Source: Raoultibacter massiliensis (GTDB lineage Bacteria; Actinomycetota; Coriobacteriia; Coriobacteriales; Eggerthellaceae). Taken from it: a stretch of DNA of 64,000 nt. Each line of letters begins with the position of its first letter. Within the stretch, counting starts at the first letter, position 1. A program made the translations under genes and the position numbers. Positions 25,601 to 35,501 of the stretch are shown here, piece after piece. A model generated the notes under the pieces. The model was not told the origin of the DNA and did not search any database. It worked only from the letters and a program-made list of their open reading frames with translations. The stretch is taken from NCBI RefSeq assembly GCF_900199545.1, contig NZ_LT962671.1, forward strand, positions 2,001,414-2,065,413, in the 5' to 3' direction.

Positions 25601-27217
25601 CTACAGGCTCGCCACGTGACGACCGGTCACGTAACCCGACGTGATCGCGCGTCCGACCGAAAGCCCTTCGACATCCATCGGATAATCGACGCCTCCGTAG
25701 AACTGCCCGGAAGCATTGCCGACCGCGAACAAGCCCTCGATAGGCTGGCGTTCGGCATCGAGGCATTGCTGGTTCTCATCGACGATAAGGCCTCCAAGAA
25801 CGGCCGGGACGCTGTTTGCACCACGGGGAACCGCATAGAACGGGCCTTCCTCGATGGGCACGAGGTACTTCGCACGCTTGCCGAACTCGGTATCGGCTCC
25901 CAAAGCGCAAACCTCGTTGTAATGCTCGATCGATGCAACGATAGTCGCCTCATCGATGGGATCGATACCCCACTCTTCCTTTTCCATGTACGCATTGATG
26001 TTGGCGGCAAGCTCTTCAAGCGTGTTTCCGGAAACGAACTTGCTCTCGTCGGGCACTGTCATATTGCCCACGCCGAGCTGCACTTCGGACGGATCTTCCT
26101 CAGCCCACTTCTGCGCGGTTTCGAACCAATTGGCAGGCATGACGGTGAAAAACTTTGCGGCCATCGAATTCTGATAGTCGTATTCCGCGAGGTAGTCGCG
26201 CATAAGGTTATTGAGATAGGCGAAGCTCAAAACCTCGTTCATGAACCGCTCGCCATGGATATCGAGGTTGAGGAACGGCACCTGCAAGCGCGTGAGCGCA
26301 CCGCCGCCGTGCACCATCTTGCTATGGTTGATAGGCGTCATCTGGGCACCCGCCCACATGCCTGCGCACATGCCCATGCCGTCGCGGAATGTCGACATCG
26401 TTTTGAATCCGCGCAAATCGGGGCAGTAGTAGTTGCGCATCTCCTCGTTGCCCGAGCAGTCGCCCGACGCAAGGATAACGCCCTTCGAAGCCTTGAACAG
26501 CGTGTATCCTCCTTCGGTTTCGCAAACGGCACCCGCAACGCGGTCGCCTTCCTTGTAGAACTGCACCGCAGGCGAGTTGTAGAAGAATTCGGCGCCATCC
26601 GAAGCGAGCTTCTCGGCGATGGCAAGCGCGGCGTCGTTATGAGCCCCCTCGAGATGGTTGTAAGTGTTCGCATGCAGGTAGAAGGTGTATCCGTTGTATT
26701 CCTTCGACGAATCGAACGGCTTGGATTCCGCTCCTCCCCGAGCCGCCGTGTCGGCCCACCACGTGATCGCTTCGTAGGAGTTTTTCGCCCATGCCTCGAG
26801 CAGCTTGCGATTGCTGCGATAAGCGTTTTTCTCAAGCAAGTACGCAACGCACGCCTCGACTCCCGCTTCGTCCGTTTTCGTCGTATCGACCGACGCGCCC
26901 ATGTTTCCAGTGGTTTGAGCGGTGCCGATGTTCTGCACGCAAGCGACCTTCGCCCCCGCCTCAAGCGCGGTATGAACGGCGGCCAAGCCCGACTCTCCTG
27001 CACCGATGACCACAACATCGAACTCTTTCGTTTCGGAGAACTCGGTGATGGGATCGGGTTGCCTCAGAAATTCAGGGGTCTGGTCGTTGGCGGAAGACTG
27101 GTTCGAGGCCTCCGCAGAGGTTGCCTGCGGCGCGCATCCCGCAAGCGCGCTGCCTCCGATTGCCCCAACTGCGGCAATGCTCCCCAGTTTGAATAGATCG
27201 CGACGAGTTACTTCCAT
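25601..27217 (-). CDS. Tat-exported FAD-dependent reductase, module 4
   Basis: A 538-aa predicted lipoprotein: Tat motif TRRDLFKL at 4-11, lipobox Cys28 (ALAGC), FAD motif GAGESG near residue 70. The C-terminus GGVDYPMDVEGLSVGRAITSG ends in a GLSVGR motif also present in module 7 (57217-58830), pointing to a related active site distinct from fumarate reductase. The ATG at 27217 has GAGGAAGGG upstream. The linked regulator follows on the same strand. Confidence 0.88.
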   Translation of the reverse strand: MEVTRRDLFKLGSIAAVGAIGGSALAGCAPQATSAEASNQSSANDQTPEFLRQPDPITEFSETKEFDVVVIGAGESGLAAVHTALEAGAKVACVQNIGTAQTTGNMGASVDTTKTDEAGVEACVAYLLEKNAYRSNRKLLEAWAKNSYEAITWWADTAARGGAESKPFDSSKEYNGYTFYLHANTYNHLEGAHNDAALAIAEKLASDGAEFFYNSPAVQFYKEGDRVAGAVCETEGGYTLFKASKGVILASGDCSGNEEMRNYYCPDLRGFKTMSTFRDGMGMCAGMWAGAQMTPINHSKMVHGGGALTRLQVPFLNLDIHGERFMNEVLSFAYLNNLMRDYLAEYDYQNSMAAKFFTVMPANWFETAQKWAEEDPSEVQLGVGNMTVPDESKFVSGNTLEELAANINAYMEKEEWGIDPIDEATIVASIEHYNEVCALGADTEFGKRAKYLVPIEEGPFYAVPRGANSVPAVLGGLIVDENQQCLDAERQPIEGLFAVGNASGQFYGGVDYPMDVEGLSVGRAITSGYVTGRHVASL

Positions 27218-27470
27218 GCTGCTTCCCTTCCTCACGTATAGGTACACTACGCCGGCAAGCTCCGATAGCGCTCATCGCCCCGCAAGGTCGGCGGGCATCG
27301 GCTCGACGGCAGCAAAGATGATCGCCGCTGCCCCGAAAAGGCGCATCGGGCATGAGGGAATTCTTGGGTTAAATGCATAACCCAAGCTATAACCCGATCG
27401 TTTGATCAGGCGTTGGGCGTCGGCCGACGAACGGCGGCGTGCCTAGCAGGTGCCGATTTCGGCGAACGCT

Positions 27471-28868
27471 TTAGCGGGATCCCCGGAACAGCGCGTCGAA
27501 ATCCTCGCGAGAATGGACGCCGAACTTATCGTATATACGGCTCGTATGGGCGCGAACCGCGCCTTTGGATATGAACAGCTCTTCCCCGATGTCCTTAGTC
27601 GTCTTCCCCTCGACCATAAGCTGGAAAACCGTAGTCTCCCGCTGCGAGAGCCCCGCAGAGGCAGCGGCTTCCTCGAGATTCCTCCGCTTCGCCTCCTCGC
27701 CGGAAAAGCCAAGCGGATGATGCTCCCGCCGATTGCTTATCCGCGGCAGATACACCAGCGTCCCAACGAATATGGCCGCCATGATGACAACAAGGGTGAC
27801 GATCTCGTAATTCCAAAACGACGGATTCAATCTCGTCAGGCATACGGCCGTATCGTTCACCGTAAGGGAAAGGATCCGAACGCAACCCCCGATGAACATT
27901 GCAGACGTTTTCTTGCTGTACGCAAAAGAGCATACCTCGGAAAACGCAAGCAGCCGAAAGCTTGCCATCGCAGCGCTGAGCAGCATCTGGGAAACCGACG
28001 GAGCAGCGCCGAGAAACTCGATGCTGATCAAACCCGCCGTCATGAGAGGGAGGGCAATCGCATACAGAACCCCCCTGTCGAAACGATCCCCCAGCTTAAC
28101 CGAGAGCGCGAGAACGAGCAAAGCGGGAACGATTTTACCCAACCCCGTTTCGATGGCAGCGTGGGCAAGATGAGTCGAGCTCACGCCCATGCCGTATGCA
28201 AAAGCGAACACCGGCACCCAGAGAAACAGCCCCCTGAAGCCGGCAAGGTCACGCGCGCTCGGCACCTTGCACTCCGCCAACCCCGTTGCAGCAGACTTCC
28301 CAACGCAGAAACGCACCTGCGCGAAAGACGAACCCGCCAAAACCAGAGCGAGCACGCTACCCGCAATCGGGCCCATTCCGGTTATCGCCGGCAAAAGCAA
28401 AGCACGCGCGATATACGAGACGGCAAGCACCTGCACCACCCTTATGGGAGCAAGCAGCCCGCAGACGTCAACCCATTGGCAAAACAGCATACCCGACCCG
28501 ATACCGAGCCCAACGAAGCTGGCAACGACAATCTGCTCCCCGATCGGAATGCCCAGCAGCGACAGCAAAGGAATCGCTCCGCAGACTGCCAAAACGACAC
28601 TTGGCAGCAAACGCAGGGTGCTTTTCGTCCTGCTGCGATCGAGCGCATAGCAAAGCGCCATGTACAAAAGCACGCCGATTATCTTTCCGCAATCGACGAT
28701 GAGGTAGAAATCCCCCGAGACAAACGGCTCGGGCATTGCCGCAACGCCGAAAAACCCGCTCAGCCAAACGGGCCACTCATGGACGCATCGGTAGATGCCG
28801 ACGCCGATGCCCGCATACAAAACAACGGCGCCCTCTTTGGCGAAAGAAGCCAGCATTCCCCTCGGCAT
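27471..28868 (-). CDS. Membrane-embedded LuxR-family transcriptional regulator, module 5
   Basis: About 465 aa, with 12 or so hydrophobic segments and a C-terminal LuxR helix-turn-helix (AGLSQRETTVFQLMVEGK, SKGAVRAHTSRIYDKFG). Start: the open frame reaches 28961, but a promoter (TTGTTT-17 bp-TAAGAT, -10 at 28933-28938) lies inside it, so translation must start later. The ATG at 28868, 15 bases after GGGAGG, or that at 28883 is likely. Divergent from the FMN/FAD flavoprotein at 29112. Confidence 0.86.
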   Translation of the reverse strand: MPRGMLASFAKEGAVVLYAGIGVGIYRCVHEWPVWLSGFFGVAAMPEPFVSGDFYLIVDCGKIIGVLLYMALCYALDRSRTKSTLRLLPSVVLAVCGAIPLLSLLGIPIGEQIVVASFVGLGIGSGMLFCQWVDVCGLLAPIRVVQVLAVSYIARALLLPAITGMGPIAGSVLALVLAGSSFAQVRFCVGKSAATGLAECKVPSARDLAGFRGLFLWVPVFAFAYGMGVSSTHLAHAAIETGLGKIVPALLVLALSVKLGDRFDRGVLYAIALPLMTAGLISIEFLGAAPSVSQMLLSAAMASFRLLAFSEVCSFAYSKKTSAMFIGGCVRILSLTVNDTAVCLTRLNPSFWNYEIVTLVVIMAAIFVGTLVYLPRISNRREHHPLGFSGEEAKRRNLEEAAASAGLSQRETTVFQLMVEGKTTKDIGEELFISKGAVRAHTSRIYDKFGVHSREDFDALFRGSR

Positions 28869-28892
28869 GTTTATTTCGACCATCCTCCCGCA

Positions 28893-28938
28893 GGTGCGAT
28901 GCGCACCGGTGCGATCGCACCTGAAGTTTAGCATCTTA
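28893..28938 (-). promoter_or_regulatory. Promoter with two abutting palindromes in front of module 5 regulator
   Basis: On the minus strand TTGTTT, a 17-bp spacer and TAAGAT (28933-28938) form a good promoter. Immediately downstream GGTGCGATCGCACC (28908-28921) and GGTGCGATGCGCACC (28893-28907) are contiguous palindromes of the same word GGTGCGAT. Their place at about +5 to +33 is typical of a repressor operator. Confidence 0.6.
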
Positions 28939-29111
28939 TCCATTTTAAGCCGTTTAAACAACCAATCGAAATCATTTTAAGCGCCATTAAGCGCTTGCGC
29001 CCCGATCGCATTTCGTAAGGTTGTCGTCGTCTCGCAAGGAGGCGGCTGCCGGCATGACGCCGCGCAACCCGAGACGCGGAAACACACAGAACCAACGAGA
29101 TCGGAGAAACC

Positions 29112-31082
29112 ATGACCGAGAAGAACCTTGTACGGGGAATGACACGCCGCACGTTTATCGGCGGAGCAAGCATCTTCGCCGCAAGCGCATTGACAATGGG
29201 CCTGTCGGGCTGCGCGCCGAGCGGCGGCGACTCGCAAACGGCAACCCAGTCCTATACCGCGGGAACCTACACCGCAAGCTTTGACGGCAAAAACAGCGCC
29301 GTCGAAGTCTCCGTAACCTTCTCGGAAGACGCCATCACCGACATCGCCATCGGAGAACACTACGAAACCGTCGGAGTGTCGGATTTGGCTTTGACCAAAG
29401 TTCCGCAAGCCATCATCGACGAGCAGAGCCTTGCGGTCGACACGGTCAGCGGCGCCACCCTATCGAGCATGGCGATCATCAACGCCGTTCAAGATTGCGT
29501 CGAACAGGCGGGTGGCAACGCGTCGGCGCTCAAATCATCGAAGAAAGACAAGCCTGAACCCCAGAGCATCGAGAAGACGGCGGATGTCATCGTCGTGGGC
29601 GGCGGCGGAGCAGGCACGATGGCGGCAATCAGCGCAGCGAAGCAAGGCGCATCGGTCATCATCCTCGAAAAAGCCGATTACCTTGGCGGAAACACGCGAG
29701 TCAGCGGCGGCATCTTCAACTCCGCCGACCCCGAGGCTCAAGGAAGCATCGAGATGACCGACACGCTCAGAGAAACCGTTGCAGCCGCCCTTGACGAAGA
29801 TCCCGCAAACGAGGTCCACGCCCAGCTGCAGGCAGATGTCAAAGCTCAGTACGACGAATATCTCGCCTCGGGAAGCACCAGCCTGTTCGATACGCCCGAA
29901 TGGCACGCGCTGCAGACCTACAACGGAGGCGACAAAATCGGAAACATCTCCCTGATCAGAACTCTCACGGGCAACGCACTCGACTCCATCCACGAGCTGG
30001 AAAGTATGGGAGTCGAGTACAAACCCGAGGTCGACCAAGCCGGCGGCGCGCTCTGGCAGCGCACCCACCGCCCAACGGGAGTGCTTGGTTCGAGCTATTT
30101 CAATGCCTACGAAAAGCAGATAGACGCCCTTGGCGATCTTGTCGAAATCGCACATCGTGCCGAAGCAAAAAGCCTGATCATGGATAGATCGAAGGTAGTT
30201 GGAGTAACCGCGTCGGACCGCGATGGCAACGAGTACACCTTCAATGCGGGAAAAGCCGTCATCCTCGCCACGGGCGGATTCGCCGCCAACGTCGAGCTGC
30301 GACAGGAGTATTGCGAAGGCGAGAAATGGCCCGATCTCGGCTCTTCGCTCAAGTCGACCAATATGCCCGGGGTAACGGGCGACGGCATCTTCATGGCGCG
30401 AGACGCCGGTGCCAACCTCGTCGATATGGACCAGATCCAATTGCTGCATTCCGCCTGCATGCGCAACGGCGATGCAGACTGGGCGCTTAAGTACTCGGTG
30501 GGTACAAGCATCTTCGTAAACCAGGAGGGCGAACGCTTCATCAACGAGGATGCCCGTCGCGACGAGCTCTGCCTCGCTATCTTCGAGCAAACGAACAAGA
30601 TGATGTACATCGTGCAGAGCGGAGACACCTACCCCGATCCCGACGAGATGATCATGAACGGAGGCGTCCCCTTGGCTAAATGCGTTTCCACAGGCGACGC
30701 GTTCGTCGCCGACACGCTCGACGAGCTGGCGAAGATGATCGATATGCCGGCAGACACCCTTCAGAAAACCGTCGATGCCTATAACGCAGCCGTAGAATCC
30801 GGCGAGGACGAGTTCGGAAGGAAACTTTTGAGCACCAAGCTCGAAAAGGGCCCCTGGTATGCGCTCAACCGTGCGCCTTCCGCCCACCACACCATGGGCG
30901 GCATACAGATCGATACCGAATGCCACGTCATCGACAGCAAGGGAAATCCGATCGAAGGCCTATACGGAGCAGGCGAAGTCACAGGCGGAATCCACGGCGG
31001 CAACCGCTTGGGCGGAAACGCCGTTGCCGACACCGTAGTATTCGGACGCATAGCCGGCTACAACGCCGCAATGGAAGCTTAA
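29112..31082 (+). CDS. Tat-exported flavoprotein reductase with FMN-binding and fumarate-reductase-type FAD domains, module 5
   Basis: A 656-aa predicted lipoprotein: Tat motif TRRTFIGG at 11-18 and lipobox Cys34 (GLSGC). Residues about 45-135 form an FMN-binding domain with the attachment motif SGATLSS. The FAD domain starts with GGGGAG near 163. It keeps the canonical flavocytochrome c/urocanate reductase active-site motifs RTHRPTG, GERFINEDARRD, HHTMGG and HGGNRLGGNA. It therefore probably reduces a double bond next to a carboxylate, with the covalent FMN relaying electrons. The exact acceptor (fumarate, urocanate, acrylate type) is not readable. Divergent from a LuxR regulator. Confidence 0.9.
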   Translation: MTEKNLVRGMTRRTFIGGASIFAASALTMGLSGCAPSGGDSQTATQSYTAGTYTASFDGKNSAVEVSVTFSEDAITDIAIGEHYETVGVSDLALTKVPQAIIDEQSLAVDTVSGATLSSMAIINAVQDCVEQAGGNASALKSSKKDKPEPQSIEKTADVIVVGGGGAGTMAAISAAKQGASVIILEKADYLGGNTRVSGGIFNSADPEAQGSIEMTDTLRETVAAALDEDPANEVHAQLQADVKAQYDEYLASGSTSLFDTPEWHALQTYNGGDKIGNISLIRTLTGNALDSIHELESMGVEYKPEVDQAGGALWQRTHRPTGVLGSSYFNAYEKQIDALGDLVEIAHRAEAKSLIMDRSKVVGVTASDRDGNEYTFNAGKAVILATGGFAANVELRQEYCEGEKWPDLGSSLKSTNMPGVTGDGIFMARDAGANLVDMDQIQLLHSACMRNGDADWALKYSVGTSIFVNQEGERFINEDARRDELCLAIFEQTNKMMYIVQSGDTYPDPDEMIMNGGVPLAKCVSTGDAFVADTLDELAKMIDMPADTLQKTVDAYNAAVESGEDEFGRKLLSTKLEKGPWYALNRAPSAHHTMGGIQIDTECHVIDSKGNPIEGLYGAGEVTGGIHGGNRLGGNAVADTVVFGRIAGYNAAMEA

Positions 31083-31101
31083 CGTACCCAAGCAAGAAAA
31101 A

Positions 31102-31133
31102 GCGACCCGGGCATGCAACGATGCCTGGGTCGC
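31102..31133 (-). terminator. Terminator between convergent flavoprotein and hydantoinase genes
   Basis: GCGACCCGGGCAT / ATGCCTGGGTCGC stem of 13 pairs with one G-T wobble and a 6-nt loop. On the minus strand it is followed by TTTTTCTTGC, so it mainly terminates the operon that ends at 31220. Confidence 0.85.
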
Positions 31134-31166
31134 TCCGCCCCTGCCTGCGCCTTGCTCGGTCGCTTG

Positions 31167-31204
31167 CGCTGTGCGTTTGCATCGGTGCAAGCAAACGCAC
31201 AGCG
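31167..31204 (-). terminator. 14-bp perfect stem-loop after the hydantoinase gene
   Basis: CGCTGTGCGTTTGC / GCAAACGCACAGCG around 10 nt, starting 16 bp past the stop codon at 31220. It has no T-run itself and precedes the stronger terminator at 31102. Confidence 0.5.
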
Positions 31205-31219
31205 AAGCCCGTTACACGG

Positions 31220-32773
31220 CTACTTGCCCAAATCGCCCGCGGCTTTCGCCTTCACGCGGTTCGTGTGGCCGGGATAGTACGCAAGCGGAACATCCTCGAT
31301 GTCGATGATCTCGACGGTTCCGCGAACGGCCCCCGCAGCAACGGCCTCCTCGATTGCCGCGGCGCGCGCGGCTGCAAGCGCCTCCTCACGCGGCACCTCG
31401 TCGTAGTCGACGAGCGCCTCGTAAGTTCCGCTCACCTTCGAAATCGCGGAGCCGATGGCGTTCGCGCATCCCGAGTGCTCGGGCTTGACGACCTTCGACG
31501 TACCCGTCAGATCGGTCGGCAGGATGATCGAGCCGCCGCCGACCAGAACGACGTCGATATCGTCGTTCGAAACCTTCATGACGTCGATGCCCTCTTCCAC
31601 CAGCTCGCGTATCGCAGCCATCGCCTTTTCAGCAAGCTCGTCGGAAATGCCCGCGACAAGCGAGGCGTCCCCCACTTCGGCCATGCCGAGCCGCACGGCA
31701 ATATCGGTTGCACACATCGTATCGCCCCCGAACACAAGAGCGCGCTCCGTGATGGCATAGCCCACCGAATCGGGTCCGACCGTCACGGTGCCGTCTTCGC
31801 GCTCGCGTACGATCGAACCGCCGCCAAGGCCGATCGACACGACATCGGGCATACGGAAATTCGTGCGCACGCCACCGATCGTCACCGCTACGCCGCTCTC
31901 GCGCGGAAACCCATGTGCAAGCACGCCAAGATCGGTGGTCGTCCCGCCCACGTCGATGATGATAGCGTCATCCATATGAGAAAGATAGCTTGCTCCCCGA
32001 ATGGAGTTCGTCGGTCCGCAGGCGATGGTGAATATGGGATAGCGACGCGCGTACTCCATGGTCATAAGCGTACCGTCGTTTTGCGAAAGATACACATCGG
32101 CGTTGGTCACGCCCTTGTCGGCAAGGCTTTCCGCAAAACCCTCGGTGAACCGTCTGGCAACATCGTAGAGCGCTGCGTTCAGAATAGTCGCATTCTCGCG
32201 CTCGATCAGGCCCATCGAGCCGATTTCGCTTGAAATAGAAACATGCACGCCATCGCCCAGAACCTCGGTTGCAATGCGTGCGGCCGAAAGCTCGTCATCG
32301 TTGCGCACGGTCGAGAACACGCACGAAATAGCCACGGCTTCCACCCTGCCCTTGACGCCCTCGAAAAACGCACGGCATGCCGCCTCGTCGAATTCGGCCA
32401 AGCGCTTGCCATCGTATTCGAAGCCGCCCTCGATGATGGTCTCGGCAACGCTGACCGCGCGAATGTCATCGGCCCAATCGACCATCGGGGGAATGCCCAC
32501 CGTAGCCGGGGCGCCGATGCGCAGCACCGCGATAGGGGCCAAGCCCTTCCGCTCGACGATCGCGTTCGTGCATTGCGTCGTGCCGAGCATGGCCTGGCTG
32601 ATCTGAGAACGGTCGATACCGCTCGCTTCGAGCACGGCGTCCATGGCGCCCATGATGCCCTGCGTGATGTCGACGGAGGTGGGATGCTTCACGGCCGCGA
32701 CGATGGAGAGGTCTTCGTCGATCAGGACAGCGTCGGTATTCGTGCCGCCGACATCGATGCCGAGTTTATACAT
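31220..32773 (-). CDS. Hydantoinase/oxoprolinase family protein (HyuA type)
   Basis: A 517-aa cytosolic protein with an actin-like ATPase fold: MYKLGIDVGGTNTDAVLIDE at the start, GTTQCTNAIVERKG, and the second phosphate motif IIDVGGTTTDLG. Family members hydrolyse cyclic amides (hydantoins, 5-oxoproline) with ATP. The ATG at 32773 is preceded by GGAAGGAGG and overlaps the end of the DUF917 gene by 8 bp, so the two are translationally coupled. Together with the cytosine-permease-like gene upstream, this suggests uptake and opening of a pyrimidine-like or hydantoin ring. Confidence 0.92.
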   Translation of the reverse strand: MYKLGIDVGGTNTDAVLIDEDLSIVAAVKHPTSVDITQGIMGAMDAVLEASGIDRSQISQAMLGTTQCTNAIVERKGLAPIAVLRIGAPATVGIPPMVDWADDIRAVSVAETIIEGGFEYDGKRLAEFDEAACRAFFEGVKGRVEAVAISCVFSTVRNDDELSAARIATEVLGDGVHVSISSEIGSMGLIERENATILNAALYDVARRFTEGFAESLADKGVTNADVYLSQNDGTLMTMEYARRYPIFTIACGPTNSIRGASYLSHMDDAIIIDVGGTTTDLGVLAHGFPRESGVAVTIGGVRTNFRMPDVVSIGLGGGSIVREREDGTVTVGPDSVGYAITERALVFGGDTMCATDIAVRLGMAEVGDASLVAGISDELAEKAMAAIRELVEEGIDVMKVSNDDIDVVLVGGGSIILPTDLTGTSKVVKPEHSGCANAIGSAISKVSGTYEALVDYDEVPREEALAAARAAAIEEAVAAGAVRGTVEIIDIEDVPLAYYPGHTNRVKAKAAGDLGK

Positions 32774-33905
32774 TGCCGGCCTCCTTCCCCGAAACAGCTG
32801 CATCGACGGCGAATCTGCCGCCCTTGCAGCGTTCTTCGATCGGAATGTAATCGGTGTCGATGCCGAAGTAGCGCGGACCCACCAGATCAAGCCCCTCTTG
32901 GGTTCTCCACAGATGGAAGCATTCGAGGCCGACGACCAGCACGCGCTTGCCGTATTTGAGCGCGTCTGTCGGCACGGGTCTGAACGTTTCGGTATCTACC
33001 AGGCAAATGAGATCGGGCGTCGTGGCAAGTATCTCGCCATCGACCACCGCGCACAGATTCTCGTTCTGGAATTCGACGTGCGCTTCGCCGCCCTTGTATT
33101 CCCCGATGCCGTCGAGCACGACCTTGCCGAAATTGAACGAACCGCGCACCTCGCGCAGCACGTCGGATATCTTCCCCTTGAACAGGCGATGTCCGCCAAC
33201 GAAATCGAGGAAGTACTCTTCGGGGGTCTTGTCGCCCGCGTTGTCTTTCGCAAGCCTGATGGCGCGGCCGATCTCTTCGGAGCGCGTTACGATTCCATGC
33301 ACGCCGTACTTGCGCAGCGTTTCGGCATCCATGCAGAACAGCGAGATCGTGATCGTACCGCCGCACTCGGTGGTCACCGAGCGTGCGATGTTTTCGGTCC
33401 ACTTGTTCGTAATGGTGGACAGAATGCCCGAATTGCCCTTCTCGTCGATCCACGCCATCGGCGTCGCCGACGCACCGCCGATGGTAAAGGTGACCATCTG
33501 CAGCTCGGGAAACGCACGCCCCATGCCGTCGACGTCGACCATCGGAATGCCGAGGCGCGCCGCGGCCGCAATCGGCAACATGGAATTCACGCCGCCAGCT
33601 TCTATCGGCATCGTCGCGTAGATTTCCTTGCCGTAGAACCGCGAGATCATATCGAAAAGCTGCGCGAATTCGTTTGCGCCCACGCCCTTCTCCGCAAGGA
33701 TGGACGGAGCGCCCATGGAAGCCGCCGGCATGATGAAGGCGCCGTCGGGAACCTCGTCGATGCCGATCATTTTCACCGGCCCGCATTCCTTCACCGCCCC
33801 GATCGCGGTGAGCTTCCCGATATAGGGATCGCCTCCCCCGCCCGCACCGAGCAGCGCCGCACCGAGGGCGATGTCTTCGATTTCCTGTATGCCCAGCTCT
33901 CTCAT
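32766..33905 (-). CDS. DUF917 domain protein
   Basis: A 379-aa protein of family DUF917, which nearly always accompanies HyuA-like genes. Seen: MRELGIQEIEDIALGAALLG followed by GAGGGGDPYIG, and later VDVDGMGRAFPELQM. The ATG at 33905 has AAAGGA upstream; the longer open frame to 34049 has no ribosome site. The biochemical role is not established; it may be the partner subunit of the ATP-dependent ring-opening enzyme, like HyuB in other systems. Confidence 0.9.
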   Translation of the reverse strand: MRELGIQEIEDIALGAALLGAGGGGDPYIGKLTAIGAVKECGPVKMIGIDEVPDGAFIMPAASMGAPSILAEKGVGANEFAQLFDMISRFYGKEIYATMPIEAGGVNSMLPIAAAARLGIPMVDVDGMGRAFPELQMVTFTIGGASATPMAWIDEKGNSGILSTITNKWTENIARSVTTECGGTITISLFCMDAETLRKYGVHGIVTRSEEIGRAIRLAKDNAGDKTPEEYFLDFVGGHRLFKGKISDVLREVRGSFNFGKVVLDGIGEYKGGEAHVEFQNENLCAVVDGEILATTPDLICLVDTETFRPVPTDALKYGKRVLVVGLECFHLWRTQEGLDLVGPRYFGIDTDYIPIEERCKGGRFAVDAAVSGKEAGNV

Positions 33906-34056
33906 ATGCAATCCTTTCAGGAATAACGTCCCGAACAATCGGGAACCGTCCACCTTCTGCGTGCGAACCGCCCAAACGCCATTCGCGAAGCCCCGAGCAA
34001 CTCGGCTTCTTGCACCGGTTTTCCGCGCAACCGAACCGTCTTGCGGCAATCGGGCT

Positions 34057-35370
34057 CTATCTTACCTCTACCAGACGCCGAACGACTACGAACATGGCAA
34101 TCGACACGAGTATCCCGTTCACGGGTCCGATGAAAAACGGCACGTCGAGAAACGCAAGCGCGGGAATCATGCCGAACGTGCCGCCTGTAACGAGCGCCGC
34201 CAGCGTACCGGCCGCAAAAGCTGCGATGCCGCAAGCCCGAAAGCCCGGCCGAATGCAAAAGCGGCTCTTGTCGCCGCGATTGACGATCCAGTAATCGGCG
34301 ATCATCGCACCCGCAAGGGCGGGCGCGCAAGCCGAAAGAACGTTGAGAAAAACCGTGAGGTGATCGAGGATGCCCGCGGCTGCGAACGCGATGCCGATAA
34401 GCCCCGCAACCGCCGTGGTTGATTTGCGGTTATCGGTTTCGCGGCCGAGCATGACCGAAAAACCGAGCCCCGCCGAATACACGTTACTCGCGTTGACCGT
34501 CCAGGTGGAAAGCACGAGCGCGACAAGCCCTACGGCGGGCAGCCCGAACGACGCCATGATGACGGCGATGTTCGCCTCCCCCGTGGAAATCGACATGACC
34601 GCGCCCATCATGAGAACCACGATGCCCGCAGGAAGAAGCCCTGCAAGGCACGTGAGCACGGCGGTTTTGCGATCTCGCGCATACCTGATGAAATCGCCCG
34701 CCGTCGTGCCCAGCATGGCGATGAGCCCGATGGCGAAATTCACACCCGCAACAAGGCCGATGGCGGCATCGGGCGCAGGAACGTACGAAAGCAGATACCC
34801 GATCCCCTGCCCCGAAGACACCGAAGCAACCGTGCCGTACAGGCAGATGATCGCAAGCAGCGGGGCGGCAACGTAGCCGAGGTAGCGCAGGCCGTTGAAT
34901 CCGTAAACCGCCGTCACCACCATGACGGCGCCCCAGAAAACCGTCGAAACCCAGACGGGCACGTCGATACCTGCCAGATCGTTCATCATAAGCGAGAAGG
35001 AAGCGCCGCACACGGCCGCCTGGATGCCGAACCAGCCAAGGCACGCGACGCCCACGATGATCGCAACGAGGTAGCGCGCGCCCGCCTTGCCGAGTGCGGC
35101 GCCCGCAAATGCCGCCGTAGGAAGCCCCGTATCGGCAGCCTCCACGACCACCAGACACATGTAGCACATCACGAAACCGAAGCCGAATACGATGGCGAGC
35201 AGGCTATCGGCAAGGGAAAGCCCCGCCCCGAGCGTCGCCCCCACAAGCAAAGCCGAAGCGCTGAACATGTTGCCGATGGGCACGGGCGCGATCGAGAAAA
35301 AACCCTTCCGCTCCGAATCCTTTACCTGCAATTGCAGCATGGAGCCGTCAAGGCCCTGCTTGGCTTCCAT
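34057..35370 (-). CDS. codB: Cytosine permease-like transporter (NCS1 family)
   Basis: A 437-aa integral membrane protein with about 12 helices. The start after helix 1, IAPVPIGNMFSASALLVGA, and GWFGIQAAVCGASF, match the NCS1 nucleobase binding region of CodB. The ATG at 35370 follows GGAGG. It is the first gene of the codB-DUF917-hydantoinase unit. The substrate might be cytosine, a hydantoin or allantoin-type ring; the context favours a compound opened by the hydantoinase. Confidence 0.85.
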   Translation of the reverse strand: MEAKQGLDGSMLQLQVKDSERKGFFSIAPVPIGNMFSASALLVGATLGAGLSLADSLLAIVFGFGFVMCYMCLVVVEAADTGLPTAAFAGAALGKAGARYLVAIIVGVACLGWFGIQAAVCGASFSLMMNDLAGIDVPVWVSTVFWGAVMVVTAVYGFNGLRYLGYVAAPLLAIICLYGTVASVSSGQGIGYLLSYVPAPDAAIGLVAGVNFAIGLIAMLGTTAGDFIRYARDRKTAVLTCLAGLLPAGIVVLMMGAVMSISTGEANIAVIMASFGLPAVGLVALVLSTWTVNASNVYSAGLGFSVMLGRETDNRKSTTAVAGLIGIAFAAAGILDHLTVFLNVLSACAPALAGAMIADYWIVNRGDKSRFCIRPGFRACGIAAFAAGTLAALVTGGTFGMIPALAFLDVPFFIGPVNGILVSIAMFVVVRRLVEVR

Positions 35371-35501
35371 CGATCCTCCTTCTTTAGGCTTTTGTCCGCA
35401 CATGCGACGCAAGCCGACCGATCAACACGCGTGCGGAACCGTCGCAATCGGCAATTCCACCTTGATTCCAGCGCAAGGGCAACAACCGACACCGCCCCGT
35501 C

